Shown: piece by piece, positions 34,104 through 45,321 of the stretch
How positions within the stretch are numbered: position 1 is the stretch's first letter
How the letters are laid out: every line of letters starts with the position of its first letter
From: Filobasidium wieringae
Taxonomy: Eukaryota > Basidiomycota > Tremellomycetes > Filobasidiales > Filobasidiaceae
DNA: 64,000 nt
Assembly: GCA_001600055.1 (NCBI GenBank)
Contig: BCIV01000008.1
Location: 558,001 to 622,000 of the forward strand
Reading direction: 5' to 3'
The notes under the pieces: generated by a model
Database searches by the model: none
The model's input: the letters and a program-made list of their open reading frames with translations, nothing else
Told to the model about the DNA's origin: nothing
Made by a program: the position numbers and the translations under genes

Positions 34104-35520
34104 ATGCCTGTCGCTACCACCCGTCCTCTCGTTCCCGGTGTCTGGGCACCCATCCCTACCTTCTTCGACGCGAACGAAGAGATCGGTGAGTCTCCTCCAG
34201 CTCCTCTCGCATTGTCACGATTCGATGTCTAATTGCGAAATACCCCGACCATTCTCCCGCAGACGTTCCTACATTCGTAGCGCACACCGTCCGATTGGCT
34301 CAGGCCAAGATGAACCCCGTCATCTGTGGATCCATGGGTGAAGCTCATCATCTCACCAACGAGGAGCGTATCACTTTGATCAAGGCTGCGAGGAAAGGAT
34401 TGGATGAGGCTGGATTGCAGGATTCGGTCATCATCGCCGGAACGTAGGTCTTCATCTCACATCCCCTCTTCTGAGAAGCCTCTTAATTGACCTGTCGTAT
34501 ACGATGAATAGCGGAGTAGGATCTACCAAAGGTTCCATCCAGTTATGCAAAGAAGCCGCTCAAGCCGGAGCCGATTACGCTATCGTCATTCCCTCTGGAT
34601 ACTATGCTGGAGCTTTGAACAGGGAGGCACTGAAGAAGTACTTTGTGGACGTTGCCGAGGCCAGTCCTTTACCTGTTATGATCTACAACTGTGAGTCTTT
34701 TTTTCCAAACTGAGACGAGCGATCCATTTGGTCACGAGCTGATGGTACTGGTTTTGGGTTCGCGATACATAGTCCCTGGAGCTGCCGGTGGGATCGATAT
34801 GGATTCTGATTTGATCATCGATATTGCTAGATCGTCCTCCAACATCTGCGGAGTAAAGCTTACGTGAGTACATCCCTGGCTCCTCTTCACTGTTACAACG
34901 AATCGAGCTGATGTTCGTTCTTGGACTGTGTCAGTTGCGGAGCTGTTGGAAAGTTGACGAGGATCACGGCCGCTACGGCTTCTGAAGAGTTCTTGAAGCA
35001 ATACCCAAGGAAACAGTCGAACGCTCCGTAAGCATATTCATGACAAGCCATACCTCTTGAGCTATCGCTCATCAGCCAGTTCTACCTCTATAGATTCTTG
35101 ACTCTCGGTGGATTTGCCGATTTCATGCTTCCTACTGTGCTCGGTGCGAAAGCCCACGGCGCAATCATGGGTCTAGGAAACATCTACCCCAACGCCCTGG
35201 CCGATCTATTCTACGGTTCTCAATCCCTTCTCCCTTCTTCCAAATCCTTTTCCTCTGAAAGCCGATCGCTAGAGGAGATGACCAAGCTTCAGGGACTAGC
35301 ATCCGAGGCCGATTGGGCTTTCGTAGCGGTCGGTATTCCCGGGACGAAATGGTACCTACAAAAGACTCGAGGATACGGTGGGGCTTGCAGATTACCAATC
35401 TTGCCTTTGAGCGAGGAGAAGGGACAGGGGCTCTTGAAGGATGAGAGAATCAATGCGTTTATGGAGGTGGAGAAGAAGTTGGAGAGTCAGAATGGAAGTG
35501 CGAACGGGAACGGCCATTGA
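34104..35520 (+). CDS. DapA-family aldolase (2-keto-3-deoxy sugar-acid or 4-hydroxy-2-oxoglutarate type)
   Basis: Class-I (Schiff-base) aldolase/lyase of the dihydrodipicolinate-synthase superfamily. Fungi lack the DapA lysine route, so members act as 2-keto-3-deoxy-L-galactonate aldolase (as LGA1/GaaC in D-galacturonate breakdown) or as 4-hydroxy-2-oxoglutarate aldolase. Exons 34104-34185, 34263-34443, 34512-34690, 34773-34863, 34935-35027 and 35094-35520 join into 350 aa. Landmarks: GVWAPIPTFFDANEEID, the substrate loop CGSMGEAHHLTNEERITLIK, the Tyr in PVMIYNFPGAAGGID, and the Schiff-base Lys in SNICGVKLTCGAVGKL. The C-terminus ends in an Asn/Gly-rich tail. The exact substrate is not decided by the sequence. 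Confidence 0.87.
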
Positions 35521-35882
35521 GCTAAGAAACGGTTGCGGTTTTGTAACGAGCTTTTGTTGTACTATTGAGATTGGTATTTACGACAACCTGTCTTGGATTT
35601 GCTGCAATGTACCTCGTCGAATATCAGTGTCACGCTCTGCTTGTTTCAGCGAGGTGCATCTGGTATCATGTTTTGCCGGTGTATAAGCGAGATTGATCGA
35701 CTTGGCGCGTCGGGCGATGAGCATATCCAGAACAGAACATGCCTCGTCATACTTTCAATAGCAAGCGACCTTCCTCGTATCACAGCATCACCGACCTCAG
35801 CTTCATAGTCCTCAGCAGCAAACAGTGTGAAACTGTCCTAGCCTTCTGTCTCTTTGTACCACTTGCTATCGACGTCACGGGA
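35521..35882. other. Intergenic, aldolase 3' and VPS23 5' region
   Basis: About 360 bp between two plus-strand genes. It should contain the aldolase 3' end and the VPS23 promoter. No gene or strong motif. Confidence 0.5.
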
Positions 35883-37893
35883 ATGGCTACACCTCATCAG
35901 CAACAGATCATAAAGCAATGGCTAGATAAAGTCTTATCCCCCTACCCATCTTCCGATCACATCTCGAGGGAATCTTTGGCAGCTTTGGCTAGGTTTCCCA
36001 CATTATCAATTAAAACCGAGGCTTATAGTCAGTAGACAGGTCAGAATTGACGTGAGAGCAACCAGGAGGAGCTAATTATCGTCTCAACACGCTTACTTAG
36101 CCTACGATTCCGGCCAGACTCAGCTGTTATTGCAACTCCACGGGACGATCCCTATAACGTTTAAATCACAGACGTATCATATTCCTATAACAACATGGTT
36201 CCCCCTAGAGTACCCTCGTCGACCTCCGATGGTCTACGTTACTCCGACCAGGGATATGGCTATAAGAAAGAGCGAAGAAGTTGAACCGGGTGGCAGGGTT
36301 GGTGGATCGATGTTGGGAATGTGGGAGAGGAAATGGGAGGTGAGTATCGAGCTCAGGATGACGACCAAGCATCGATACTAATGGCATGCTCAACACGATA
36401 AGGGCAATTCTTTAGACGCCTTGTTGAGTTGGATGCAAGACCTATTCTCCTCCCAGCCACCCGTATACTCTCGACCTCCTGCTCCCGCTCCAGGACCAGC
36501 GACATCTGCTTTAACCTCTTCAGTGACAGCCCCTTTACCGAGTTCACCCTCTCAGCCTCCTCCTAGACCGGCTCCGCCAAGAATCATGACCGGGAACGGG
36601 AACCATGGGCTTCAACCACCTGCGGTTCCTGTAAGACCAAGGAGTTTAGTCATGCCTGGAATCGATTCAGGAGTGGCTACTAGTCCTAGATCATCCGAGG
36701 TGAGTAAGCCAGACTCATTCCTCAGGTTTGGCATACTCACCGTTCGTGCAATTTTGTCGAGAATTAGCAATTACCTGCATATAGGCCAGCACCTCAACAA
36801 CCCCCGCCATTACCTGCTTCTCCGCTTCGACAAGCTCCGCCACAAGCTTTCCCGCCTAATATTCCGGGATCATCTACTCCTCCTCCTCGTCCTGGTCCTC
36901 CGACAATAGCAGGAAGACCAGCTTCGGGATACGCAACGCCTCCTCGCTCTAACAGCTACCTTCCTCCTGGCGGACAACGACCCATGAGCCCCAGTAGGAC
37001 GGACTTCGTACCTGGCCAATCGATTAGGCAACAGAGTCTTCCCCCTCCGCAACACAGTGGGATGACACAAAACGAATTCTATGGGCAGGTACAGGGGTAT
37101 GAGCACGGCAGGATTGTTTCGCCTGGGCTTGCATTGGTACCCCAACCAAGAACTGCACCTAGACCTCCTATACGCGATTTAATGGCGGACGACGATGATG
37201 ATATTACTCCTTCCGTGTCTACTCCAACGGTCGAAGCATCCGGATCGATCCCTCCTTCCCGACCTCTACCTCCTGCAACTCTTCACCTCCACTCCTTAGT
37301 CCTTTCTCACCTCTCCTCCCAGTATACTCCTCTGATGGAACATCTGAATTCTCAGACCTCTCAGCTTCTCAACATACAGGCTGATTTATCTTCCGGAGAA
37401 CCGGCTATCAAGGACGAGATGGCTCGATTAGAAGCGGTAAGGGATGTTTGTGTCAGTGTGGCCGATAAGGTCGGCGGGGTTGTGGTTGCTGCTGAAGAAA
37501 GGGTGAGAGATTTGGAACGAAGAGGAGAAGTAGGAGTGGATGAGGTGGTCTGTAGTATCAGTATCGTTCACAATCAGTAAGTCCAGAGGTCGGATCAATG
37601 CTAGTGATAAGTCGCTGATCTTCAAGTTGAATGTAGGTTGATCGATCTTGTTGCGGAAGACAACGCCATCGAGGACACGATCTATCACCTCGCTCGAGCG
37701 TTAGATGTTGATCGGATCGACCTGAATACGTTCCTTAAAGTGAGCAGTGCCCGTTCTCTTACCCCCTTACAATCGTTACTGATCTTTGTTCCGATAGCAA
37801 ACGCGAACACTGGCTAGGGAACAATACCAGAAACGAGCTCTGATCGAGAAGATACAAGGGGAACTGAACAAGGGGATACCAGCGGATCGTTAA
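35883..37893 (+). CDS. VPS23: ESCRT-I subunit Vps23/Tsg101
   Basis: Recognises ubiquitinated cargo at endosomes and recruits the ESCRT machinery. The N-terminal UEV domain is clear: IIKQWLDKVLSPYPSSDHI, then across an intron TEAYTYDSGQTQLLLQLHGT and IPITTWFPLEYPRRPPMVYV, the family's P-x-x-P-P-x-V-Y-V core. A long Pro-rich linker follows (PPVYSRPPAPAPGPATSA). The C-terminal half has a coiled-coil region (LNSQTSQLLNIQADLSSG, AEERVRDLERRGEVG) and the steadiness box AIEDTIYHLARALDVDRIDL followed by EQYQKRALIEKIQGELNKG. Start ATG at 35883 gives a UEV domain of normal length. At least five introns. The linker is longer and more Pro-rich than in yeast, as in other basidiomycetes. Confidence 0.9.
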
Positions 37894-38825
37894 GCAGTGA
37901 CTGCCCTACGGGCGAAAACACGTTGTATCAGCATATTTGTCAATTATTAGCATTGATTGAGCAACACGTTTGTTGCAGAGAAGTCGTAATGGTACAGAGT
38001 CCCGCCTTCAGACGTCGAACCTCTGGCTTTTCCAGATGTGTCCTTCAAAATGCATCCCTCAATACCTCTCATCTGTATCTCTTGGATTATGACTCGAGGC
38101 TCATTGTTGTTAGGATGTGGTTACCTCAAAATGTTGGCCTCCTCAACAGAGCAGCTGGTAGGTTAATTGGATTCGTGCGACCTGATTTCCTAGCAAGGTA
38201 CGGAGCGCTTGTCAACATGAATCGCAGCAAACAGCGGATGTCGAGTACCTCGTTCAGGTGGAGAACAAATCGAACAAACGATCTTGAGCGGCGAATTCTG
38301 AACAGCGACACGCAGGTAGACTTGCATGCTGACTCTGAGCAGAATCGTGACGGCCACGTCGTTGAGACGAACGGTAGCGTCGTTGCTCGAGTCCTGGACT
38401 GTTTAATGTATACCTGAGACTCTGACAATTTTTCTGTTCCTTCATGATACTCTTTCATGCAGATTGGATTATAAGGCAAAGCCTGAACCTCTCATCTGCC
38501 CAACCTCGATCTTTCATGATATTATCCCTCGGACGGTCGATCATCCTGAGAGGAGATGGGTTGCAAGCACAATGGGCGGGGATGACCAGCGGGTGAGATG
38601 ACGAATATGAAGAAACTAGATATATCTGGCTGGGCCCACATGACCTGGTCCTCAGAACCGTTGTTTTGTCGACCAGGACTAAAGCATGCGCGACCAGATT
38701 GGCTAGATATTGGATTGATTTGAGAAGTCTACATCGAGCTTTTTTCATAGCATGGTGATATGTGCACGAGATTGGAAGGGAAATTATTCATGGTCGTGAT
38801 ATGGGTAAGAAGACGGGCGAACACT
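37894..38825. other. 0.93-kb convergent gap with only weak open frames
   Basis: Between the stops of VPS23 and GSP1. A plus-strand frame (37923-38417) and an antisense frame (38126-38479) are open but overlap each other. The plus frame opens at a TTG, and neither shows conserved features. They are not called as genes; long 3' untranslated regions or a non-coding transcript are possible. Confidence 0.5.
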
Positions 38826-40047
38826 CTAGAAGTCGTCCTCCTACGGTTCGTCGAAATTGTGATCAGCGTTTGGTCGGTATTGAGAAAAATCGAGAACAAG
38901 CTTACCTCATCAGGCAAAGGTGCAGCGGCAGCAGCCTCCAACTCCCTGGCGTAGATAGCCTGCTGGGCGGCATCGATCTCGACCTCGGCAGGACGAAGAG
39001 CGGGGGCGGCTACGAACTCAAGTTGAGGGTTGCTGAGGAAAAGGGGAATTAGGTACGCCACAAAACCAAACAGATCTGCTCGGACTTACCCGACCAGTTT
39101 CCTGGCCAACCAGAGGAAGGGCTTCTCGAAGTTGTAGTTCGACTTGGCAGAAATTTCGTAGTACTGCAAGTTCTTCTTTCGGTGGAAACTGACACCGGAA
39201 GGCTTAACCTTTCGCTCCTATAATTGGAGAAATACACCATATCAGTAACTGATGCGGTCAAAGTATAAGATTGCCCTGTCGTCTCAAGAGAACAGATTCT
39301 TACCTTGACGTCGACCTTGTTTCCACAGAGGACAATGGGAATGTTCTCACAAACACGCTCCAAGTCTCGGTGCCAGTTGGGTACGTTCTTGTAGGTGATT
39401 CGGGAAGTAACGTCGAACATGATGATACCACATTGTCCTACGAAGTCGGGGAGAAGCGCAATCAGCGACATGCAATGGTCAGTGTCGAGTTATCACTAAC
39501 CCTGGATGTAGTAACCGTCTCGAAGACCTCCGAATTTCTCCTGACCAGCGGTGTCCCAACAGTTAAAGATGATGGTTCCGTAGTTGGTGTGAAAGTTAAG
39601 GGGGTGGACCTCAACTCCGAGAGTAGCTGTAAACACAAACAAAACGATCAAGTCTCAGAAGCTAACAAAATAGTAATGATCGAACTTACCGATGTACTTC
39701 TTCTCGAACTCTCCAGTCAAATGTCGCTTGACGAAAGTGGTCTACGTTTGGGATGGCGATCAATTACGTCAAGAAGAGTCGTGATGATGCGATATGCAAA
39801 TTTAACGAAAGCATGCCTTTAGTTACGAACAGCTAGCGACGGTTGCTGTACAAGCTCACCTTTCCGGTACCACCATCTCCACAGAGAACCAACTTGAAGG
39901 TGGGGACGTTAGTTTGCTGCAAATTCCGATGATAGATCGAGGTTGTTATTGTTGATGAGTTGTAGATAGAGGAGGCGGACGGGGCATGCAGTCAGCAACA
40001 AGCATTCCCCTCAGCATTAGCTGTCGCATCCAACGCACCTCAGCCAT
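38826..40047 (-). CDS. GSP1: Ran GTPase Gsp1
   Basis: Small GTPase that drives nuclear import/export. All landmarks are visible: P-loop [15 protein letters not shown], switch [18 protein letters not shown], switch [20 protein letters not shown], the guanine-binding NKVD in [17 protein letters not shown], and [19 protein letters not shown]. The acidic C-terminus [13 protein letters not shown] replaces the usual DEDDDL and its last residues sit in a separate short exon (38826-38840). The first exon (40039-40047) encodes only Met-Ala-Glu, followed by GTGCGT. Several introns, strong third-position C bias as expected for an abundant protein. Confidence 0.95.
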
Positions 40048-40448
40048 TTTTGATATCGTAATTCTTTTGTACGGTTCGTCAAAGAGTCGTTATAGTAGAG
40101 TCTAATGAGACAATCTGGAAAGGTGCAAAGTAAAGTAAAGTGGTGATGTTATGGACTTCACAAGAATTTGTTCAAGCTCCATTCAATGTTTACGCTCGTT
40201 GGCAACCCTTTTCGCGAAAGTCGCTTTCTCACGCGTTCAAGTAGGAGCGAGCGAGTGTCAATCATGCATGATACAAGTGGTGTTCAAACATGTACAAGAT
40301 AAAGGTGGCGACTGAAGTGATTACCCATGAATGTCATAGGGATGAGGTTGCAGTTTTCGTGACGTCGTAGCTAATTTTTGCACACGACCATCAACGTAGT
40401 TGTCAAGGCACAATCTGGCTAAGCAAAATCGACGTCCGTAGACTGCCC
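40048..40448. promoter_or_regulatory. GSP1 promoter region
   Basis: 400 bp between the GSP1 start and the stop of the next gene on the same strand. No TATA box. Short AAGTAAAGT repeats lie near 40130-40140. Confidence 0.45.
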
Positions 40449-42518
40449 CTAAGCATGTGTAATAGGAGCTTGCGCACGCTTGATGTAACCCATTCCATCA
40501 GGACCATTGCTACCATAGGTGAGATTCGATTCACCGGCTTTATCACCCAGAGTTGCGTATAATGGACTTCCAGGTAGCAGATCATCTTGATCGACGACCT
40601 TTGAAGTAGGTAGATGGAAGCGTGGCTGCGAGCGAGAACGACTAAGAGTTGGGGAAGCATCGTAGAGAATGCTAGAGATCGAGGTTGCCGATGGGGAAGG
40701 ACGCATGATATCTCCTAAGCTGTCTGGGCTAGCGATCCCTACCTTCGAGTGTCTTGGATGACTCGAAAGCTGATGTACCTGGTTCGGCGTCGCAGGCATC
40801 ACGATAGTGCGGCCAGGACTGTTCGGAATAGTGAAGGTGCCAGCCTCTTTGGCGCCCGGGTCCGGGCTGTATGCTGAGGCCTCCCATAGACTTTTCAACC
40901 GCCCATCGACTGAGAACTTTCGGATCATTGTGGGTCCCCGCTCAGGGCTCTGATTGGGGGAAAGTCGGGTTGCATACAAGTCCATGATAGTTCCGTTCGA
41001 TTGCGCGGGTGAGACCAGAAGGCTCCTAGTGGCCGCATCAGCAAACCTATCGTCCTCGGACAGAGATTGCACTGGCTTGCGTCTAGGAGAAGTCGTCATC
41101 TCGCTCATCCTCCTGCCAGGTGAGATTTTCCCCCGGGGACTAGGCGATATGACTCGTTCTGGTGACATAGGCTCAGCAAAACCGACTTTCAGACGAGGTG
41201 ATGTAAGCATTTGAGGAGTTTTCAACATGCTAGGCGTTAATGCTTGTAGATCGATCTGACTGTTTCGGGCGGGGTCATATTGGAAGGAGGGAGATATCGC
41301 CCCAGTGAAGGCTCCCTGGTTTCGAGGCGGAGTCGTCTTCTGTGGTGAGTTCTGATAATATATCGAGTTTTGGATGATAGTGTCTGTCATAGAGACGTAA
41401 GGGAGTAGGAATTCCGGAGGTTTGTTCTCACTTGTTGCAAGACCCGCAGAAAAGCCTGCTGTCATAGAATTCAAATTTTCCTTCGACGTACCGACCGTAA
41501 CAATATGCTCTAAGGCTTGCGACTCGGGTCGCTCTCCTCCTCCCCCTGCAGTTGTAGATGATCTGACTGTCTTCGATACCGGCAAGGACAAAACTGCCGG
41601 ATGGCGTGCAGCGATATTTGGCATCGGCATCAACGGCGAAGACGGAATATCGGTGATATCATGAGGATACCTGGATTTCTGAGAGTACACCGAGCCAGGT
41701 GAAGCGACTTGGGGAATTGGGAATTTGTTCAGGATCGACTCTATCTCCACATCTCGGCCTCGCGTCTCGTTACCCCTATCCCCGTTCTCGCGCAGTTCTA
41801 GTTCCCTGTCATAAGACAAACTTTCCCTAATCGTAGGCGCGACAGTGCTGTAGGGACGTTGAGCTTGGGAACCCGCCACAGAACCTCTCTCGCTGATGAG
41901 AAATTCAGTAGACGCTGATGAGTCGAGTCCTCCGTTGTTGCTCTTCGAAAATACAGTATACGATTGGTTTCGTATGTTCGGAGTGTCGAACCAAGTGGAA
42001 TTCCTCATGCGTTTCCCGTCCCTCGCCTTGCCCCATCCATACTTGGACTTCTCGCTCAAACCGATCTCGATGGAATCACGAGCCCTTTCTGCTCGGCTTC
42101 TCCTTCTTCTGACTCGACATGCCCACAGTCCTCCTATAAGAATCCCTATAGCGATAATAGCTCCTGCCGCACCTGCTATAATTGCGATTGTAGAGGTGGA
42201 AATTGGATGAGATATAGGACCTTTATCTGTCGGTAAGATGGATGCCGAAGAGGTCCGAAGCTGACGGTAAGTAGAAGTTGGAGCTATGGAACTTCCAAAG
42301 GTGAGGAGGAAAGGAGGCACGTCTTCCTCTTTGAGAGCATCAATTATGATGGGTGATCGGACAGGGATCGCTGAGACCCCGATCGCATTGATCTTGAGAG
42401 CGGAGGCTAAAAGTTCAGAATCCTCGACAGGTTGATACATCCCTTGGAAGCCGCCGGCTTGATGATTAGAAATAGCGGCTGAGGGGATGAAATCGTTATG
42501 AGAGATGGGTACATCCAT
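40449..42518 (-). CDS. Intronless single-pass membrane protein of unknown function
   Basis: One uninterrupted frame of 689 aa in a neighbourhood where almost every gene is spliced. The N-terminal 108 residues are moderately hydrophobic without a signal peptide. Residues about 110-134 form a membrane helix (STIAIIAGAAGAIIAIGILI then GGLWAC) followed at once by RVRRRRSRAERARDS, a stop-transfer cluster that places the long C-terminus in the cytosol. The tail of about 550 residues is Ser/Pro-rich, with repeated SP/TP phosphosite-like dipeptides (LTSPRLKVGFAEPMSPERVI, SPSPRGKISPGRRMSE). The ending is GYIKRAQAPITHA. I recognise no domain. The layout suggests a surface or endomembrane protein controlled by proline-directed kinases; that is inference. 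Confidence 0.72.
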   Translation of the reverse strand: MDVPISHNDFIPSAAISNHQAGGFQGMYQPVEDSELLASALKINAIGVSAIPVRSPIIIDALKEEDVPPFLLTFGSSIAPTSTYRQLRTSSASILPTDKGPISHPISTSTIAIIAGAAGAIIAIGILIGGLWACRVRRRRSRAERARDSIEIGLSEKSKYGWGKARDGKRMRNSTWFDTPNIRNQSYTVFSKSNNGGLDSSASTEFLISERGSVAGSQAQRPYSTVAPTIRESLSYDRELELRENGDRGNETRGRDVEIESILNKFPIPQVASPGSVYSQKSRYPHDITDIPSSPLMPMPNIAARHPAVLSLPVSKTVRSSTTAGGGGERPESQALEHIVTVGTSKENLNSMTAGFSAGLATSENKPPEFLLPYVSMTDTIIQNSIYYQNSPQKTTPPRNQGAFTGAISPSFQYDPARNSQIDLQALTPSMLKTPQMLTSPRLKVGFAEPMSPERVISPSPRGKISPGRRMSEMTTSPRRKPVQSLSEDDRFADAATRSLLVSPAQSNGTIMDLYATRLSPNQSPERGPTMIRKFSVDGRLKSLWEASAYSPDPGAKEAGTFTIPNSPGRTIVMPATPNQVHQLSSHPRHSKVGIASPDSLGDIMRPSPSATSISSILYDASPTLSRSRSQPRFHLPTSKVVDQDDLLPGSPLYATLGDKAGESNLTYGSNGPDGMGYIKRAQAPITHA

Positions 42519-43061
42519 TGTCAGATTATTGATTGATCCGATTCTTTAATTATGTTAATCAAGTCATATCAGTTTCAGCGTGGATAGGACGTTAGCTCTA
42601 AGGCTCACACTGCGTTGTGTGGAAGTTCATATGATAAGAAACCTGGCCAAGGGTCTAGTTTAGGTAATCCAAGGGATCAAGAATTATGTCAAAATTGCGT
42701 ATATCGAAAGCGAATGTAAGGGGTAGTAAAGAGCGTAATATGTTCAGTCCGAGCGAAAGGTAGAGATTACGGGGTTTCAGCAGGGCGAGCCAGCTTGGCG
42801 TTCAAGCAGAGAGTAGAGAGTGATTATAAGAGGTAAAAGGGTGAGACAAAGGTAAAGCTTGACGAAACTGGAAGTCTAGGATAAGTATGAACATTATTGT
42901 TCAGATTGAGATCGGACTGATGAGCCGGAGGGCAGGAAAGATAAACAACATGACTAGCGCGATCATTGATCAAAGTGGGCGACGCGTAAATAGATAACAG
43001 GCGATCGATAATGACATGCTTGTGTGAGGTATAAGTTGCAAACTCCCGCTCGTGCTCGACT
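42519..43061. other. Intergenic region upstream of the membrane protein gene
   Basis: About 540 bp containing the promoter of the 689-aa membrane protein and the 3' end of the XAP5 gene. AT-rich; no gene or clear motif seen. The exact XAP5 end is uncertain, so part of this may be coding. Confidence 0.4.
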
Positions 43062-44423
43062 CTATGATCCTCCGATTTTCTACAGATGTCGGGATTGTCA
43101 ACGGTCGGGAATGCAACTGCGAATGTAGATGTCCTACTCACGTAAGCACCGTAGTCCTTGTCCGGGTCATACACTTCCCATCGAGATGCGGGGAAGATAT
43201 GTTTCGATCGCTGGTACCATGAACGCTCCACGACTTTTCCTGCATGCGACTATAGAATCTTAAGATCAGTAAACCTCGCTTCGTCATGCCGAGATGCAGA
43301 CTCACCTCGTCCCTCTCCTTTGTCGCATCGTGTAACAGTCTCACATCATCGTGCACATCGAAACTGAATAGCGGACCGGATTTCCCTCGAGCTTTATTCA
43401 CTATGAAATCGTAGAAGGTGTAATGCTGCTCACATTAGTTCACAGTAGTCAGCTAGCGGAACGTTATTAGGTGGTTCAAATGACTCACGTGAGGTATTAT
43501 AAGATCCTCTTTGATGTACATCATATTATCCACACTTGTGCCTCTAAGTTCTGGAAACTGTGCGCGGCATTTCTCTAAGAAGGTACCAATACTGTCTCCT
43601 TTTTTACACTGTACCCGCGAAAAGAATCACTGTTCAGTAACTACACCCTGTACAATGTTATCCCTTAAAACTGACCTCTACCATCTTCCTGTGACCCGTA
43701 CCATCCCAGTAACTGTAGGTGACCTCGATGGCTTCCGCTTTAGTCTTCTCCTGCTTCTCCAGCCATTCTTTTCTGAGATGTTCCCTTTCTAATCGTTCGC
43801 GAGCTTCTCGGTCTCGATCAGGAAGGAAGGAGGTGTCAATGGTTGGGTTCTTCGTCAGTCGGGCTTTTTTGGTGGATGATTCTGCAGTGTTGGGAGGTGA
43901 GAGAAGATTGATGAGTATACAGGATGAAAATTCGGTAGGAGCGACTGGCACTTACCCGAACCATCCCCATTCGATCGTTTCTTAGAGAAAGCAGTTTCCT
44001 CCTCATCCTCATCAATATCAAAACTGAGTGCTACTCTTTCCTTCTTCTTCTCCTTCTTCTTCCTCTTAGCTTTTCCTGCCTCATCATCCGTTATCTGTTT
44101 CTGAGCGGCTTCTCGTCGTTGAGCTTCTTCAATATCGTTACGGGTCTTTCGGAATTCGTCCAGCGTTACCAAACCGATTGTAGATTTCTTCAATTGCTCG
44201 TCTACCCCTTCAGTTCGTGAAGTAAATCGAGCTGAAGCGGATTGGTTTCTTCTTTCAGTTTCCTGTACTCAAGATTGATGAGATCTTGACATAGTGAACG
44301 AAGTAATGGAAACATGCTTGCCTGTTGAAGTGCTTCCTTCTGCCTGGCTACATCTGCTAACATCTCTTGCCGCTGTTTCTCCAGCATTGCCTGCCTTCGA
44401 CCCTCATCTTGATTACTTGCCAT
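43062..44423 (-). CDS. XAP5/FAM50 family nuclear protein
   Basis: FAM50/XAP5 proteins are nuclear, associate with spliceosomal and chromatin factors, and are conserved from plants to humans; plant XCT affects the clock. Start [20 protein letters not shown] fits the family. Then [20 protein letters not shown], a Lys-rich nuclear-localisation-type run ([20 protein letters not shown]), [16 protein letters not shown] sequence ([20 protein letters not shown]), and [20 protein letters not shown]. The diagnostic C-terminal block is [20 protein letters not shown] then [20 protein letters not shown] and [20 protein letters not shown]. Six or more introns. The very end is uncertain: after DYGAY a GTGAGT intron followed by AAAATCGGAGGATCATAG would give the end KIGGS at 43062. 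It shares a 0.9-kb divergent region with the YAP1-like gene. Confidence 0.88.
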
Positions 44424-45321
44424 TTTGACAGACTAGCTGAGATATAGGAGATAGTAGAAGCACGCACGATGAAAGCAAGATCTACTCCAACGGAGAGACA
44501 ACTCTTGTGCAGGCATTATCAGGAATGATGCCTCCACTTGTCTAGATTTGGCACCGCGGTGCGAATCACGTGTCTCGCCTCTGATTATCAATCCCACCTA
44601 ACCTTCCAAATGCAGACGCAACGTTACTCTATTCCTGCATTTCACATCAACACCATCAAATAATCACCAGCAATTCTAAGCAACTTCACCGAGAAGAGGG
44701 ATATTCAATATTAACTATTCCTGCCAGCTACCGGGCGAACCAATCACCACAGCAACTATAGTCAGCGAAATCTGACTCGCTTGGGAGAAGATCTGCAACT
44801 CAAGCCGAAGGAGTTATCAATCGTTGGCCGACGTGGAGCAGGAATCTGTATCAAGGGACAACGACCTCGACATATAGACAAGACCTTTATTGAGATTCGC
44901 TTTGCGAATTCTCCCCATACAGCCGAACTCTTGACCTGGATACAGTGGTACAGATTCGATAATCATCCGCAAAAGCACGTGTCTCAGCGCACAGAATAGG
45001 AATATACCGGAGATATTCTAGCTGGATCGTGTTGATCCACACTTCTGTAAGTCAGCTGAAATAGAAGCATTGGCTCGAGACCAGGACACAGTCTGAAGAG
45101 AACATGCGGATATCCATAGTCCACCTATTCCTTCCCAATCACTTTCCTTTGTCCTCGAAGAACATCCGGCTCATCTCCCCGCTCATACACCTCTTTCAAC
45201 TGAGACTAGTCATCGAGCGGATATCCCAGGCTTAGCAACATCTTTGCAAGGAAATCTGCAAAAAAAAAAAACACTCAATTCTTCCATTCCAAAAACTACC
45301 ACCCAAAATCTCCCTATCAAG
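44424..45321. promoter_or_regulatory. Divergent promoter region XAP5 / YAP1-like gene
   Basis: About 900 bp between divergent genes. It includes a CACGTG E-box near 44568-44573, a CACGTG near 44977 and a 12-base A tract at 45260-45271 just before the YAP1-like start. An open frame at 44781-44999 begins with TTG and shows nothing conserved. Confidence 0.5.
45260..45271 (+). repeat. 12-base poly-A tract in the YAP1-like leader
   Basis: An A12 homopolymer 50 bp upstream of the start codon, probably in the 5' untranslated region or core promoter. Poly(dA:dT) tracts exclude nucleosomes in fungi; length may vary between strains. Confidence 0.6.

Noticed and set aside
37923..38479. Overlapping open frames of 164 aa (plus) and 117 aa (minus) between VPS23 and GSP1
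   Set aside because: The plus frame begins at TTG, both lack conserved patterns, and they overlap each other.
44781..44999. Open frame of 72 aa in the YAP1-like upstream region, considered as a uORF
   Set aside because: It opens at TTG and has no conserved features, so an upstream coding function is unsupported.
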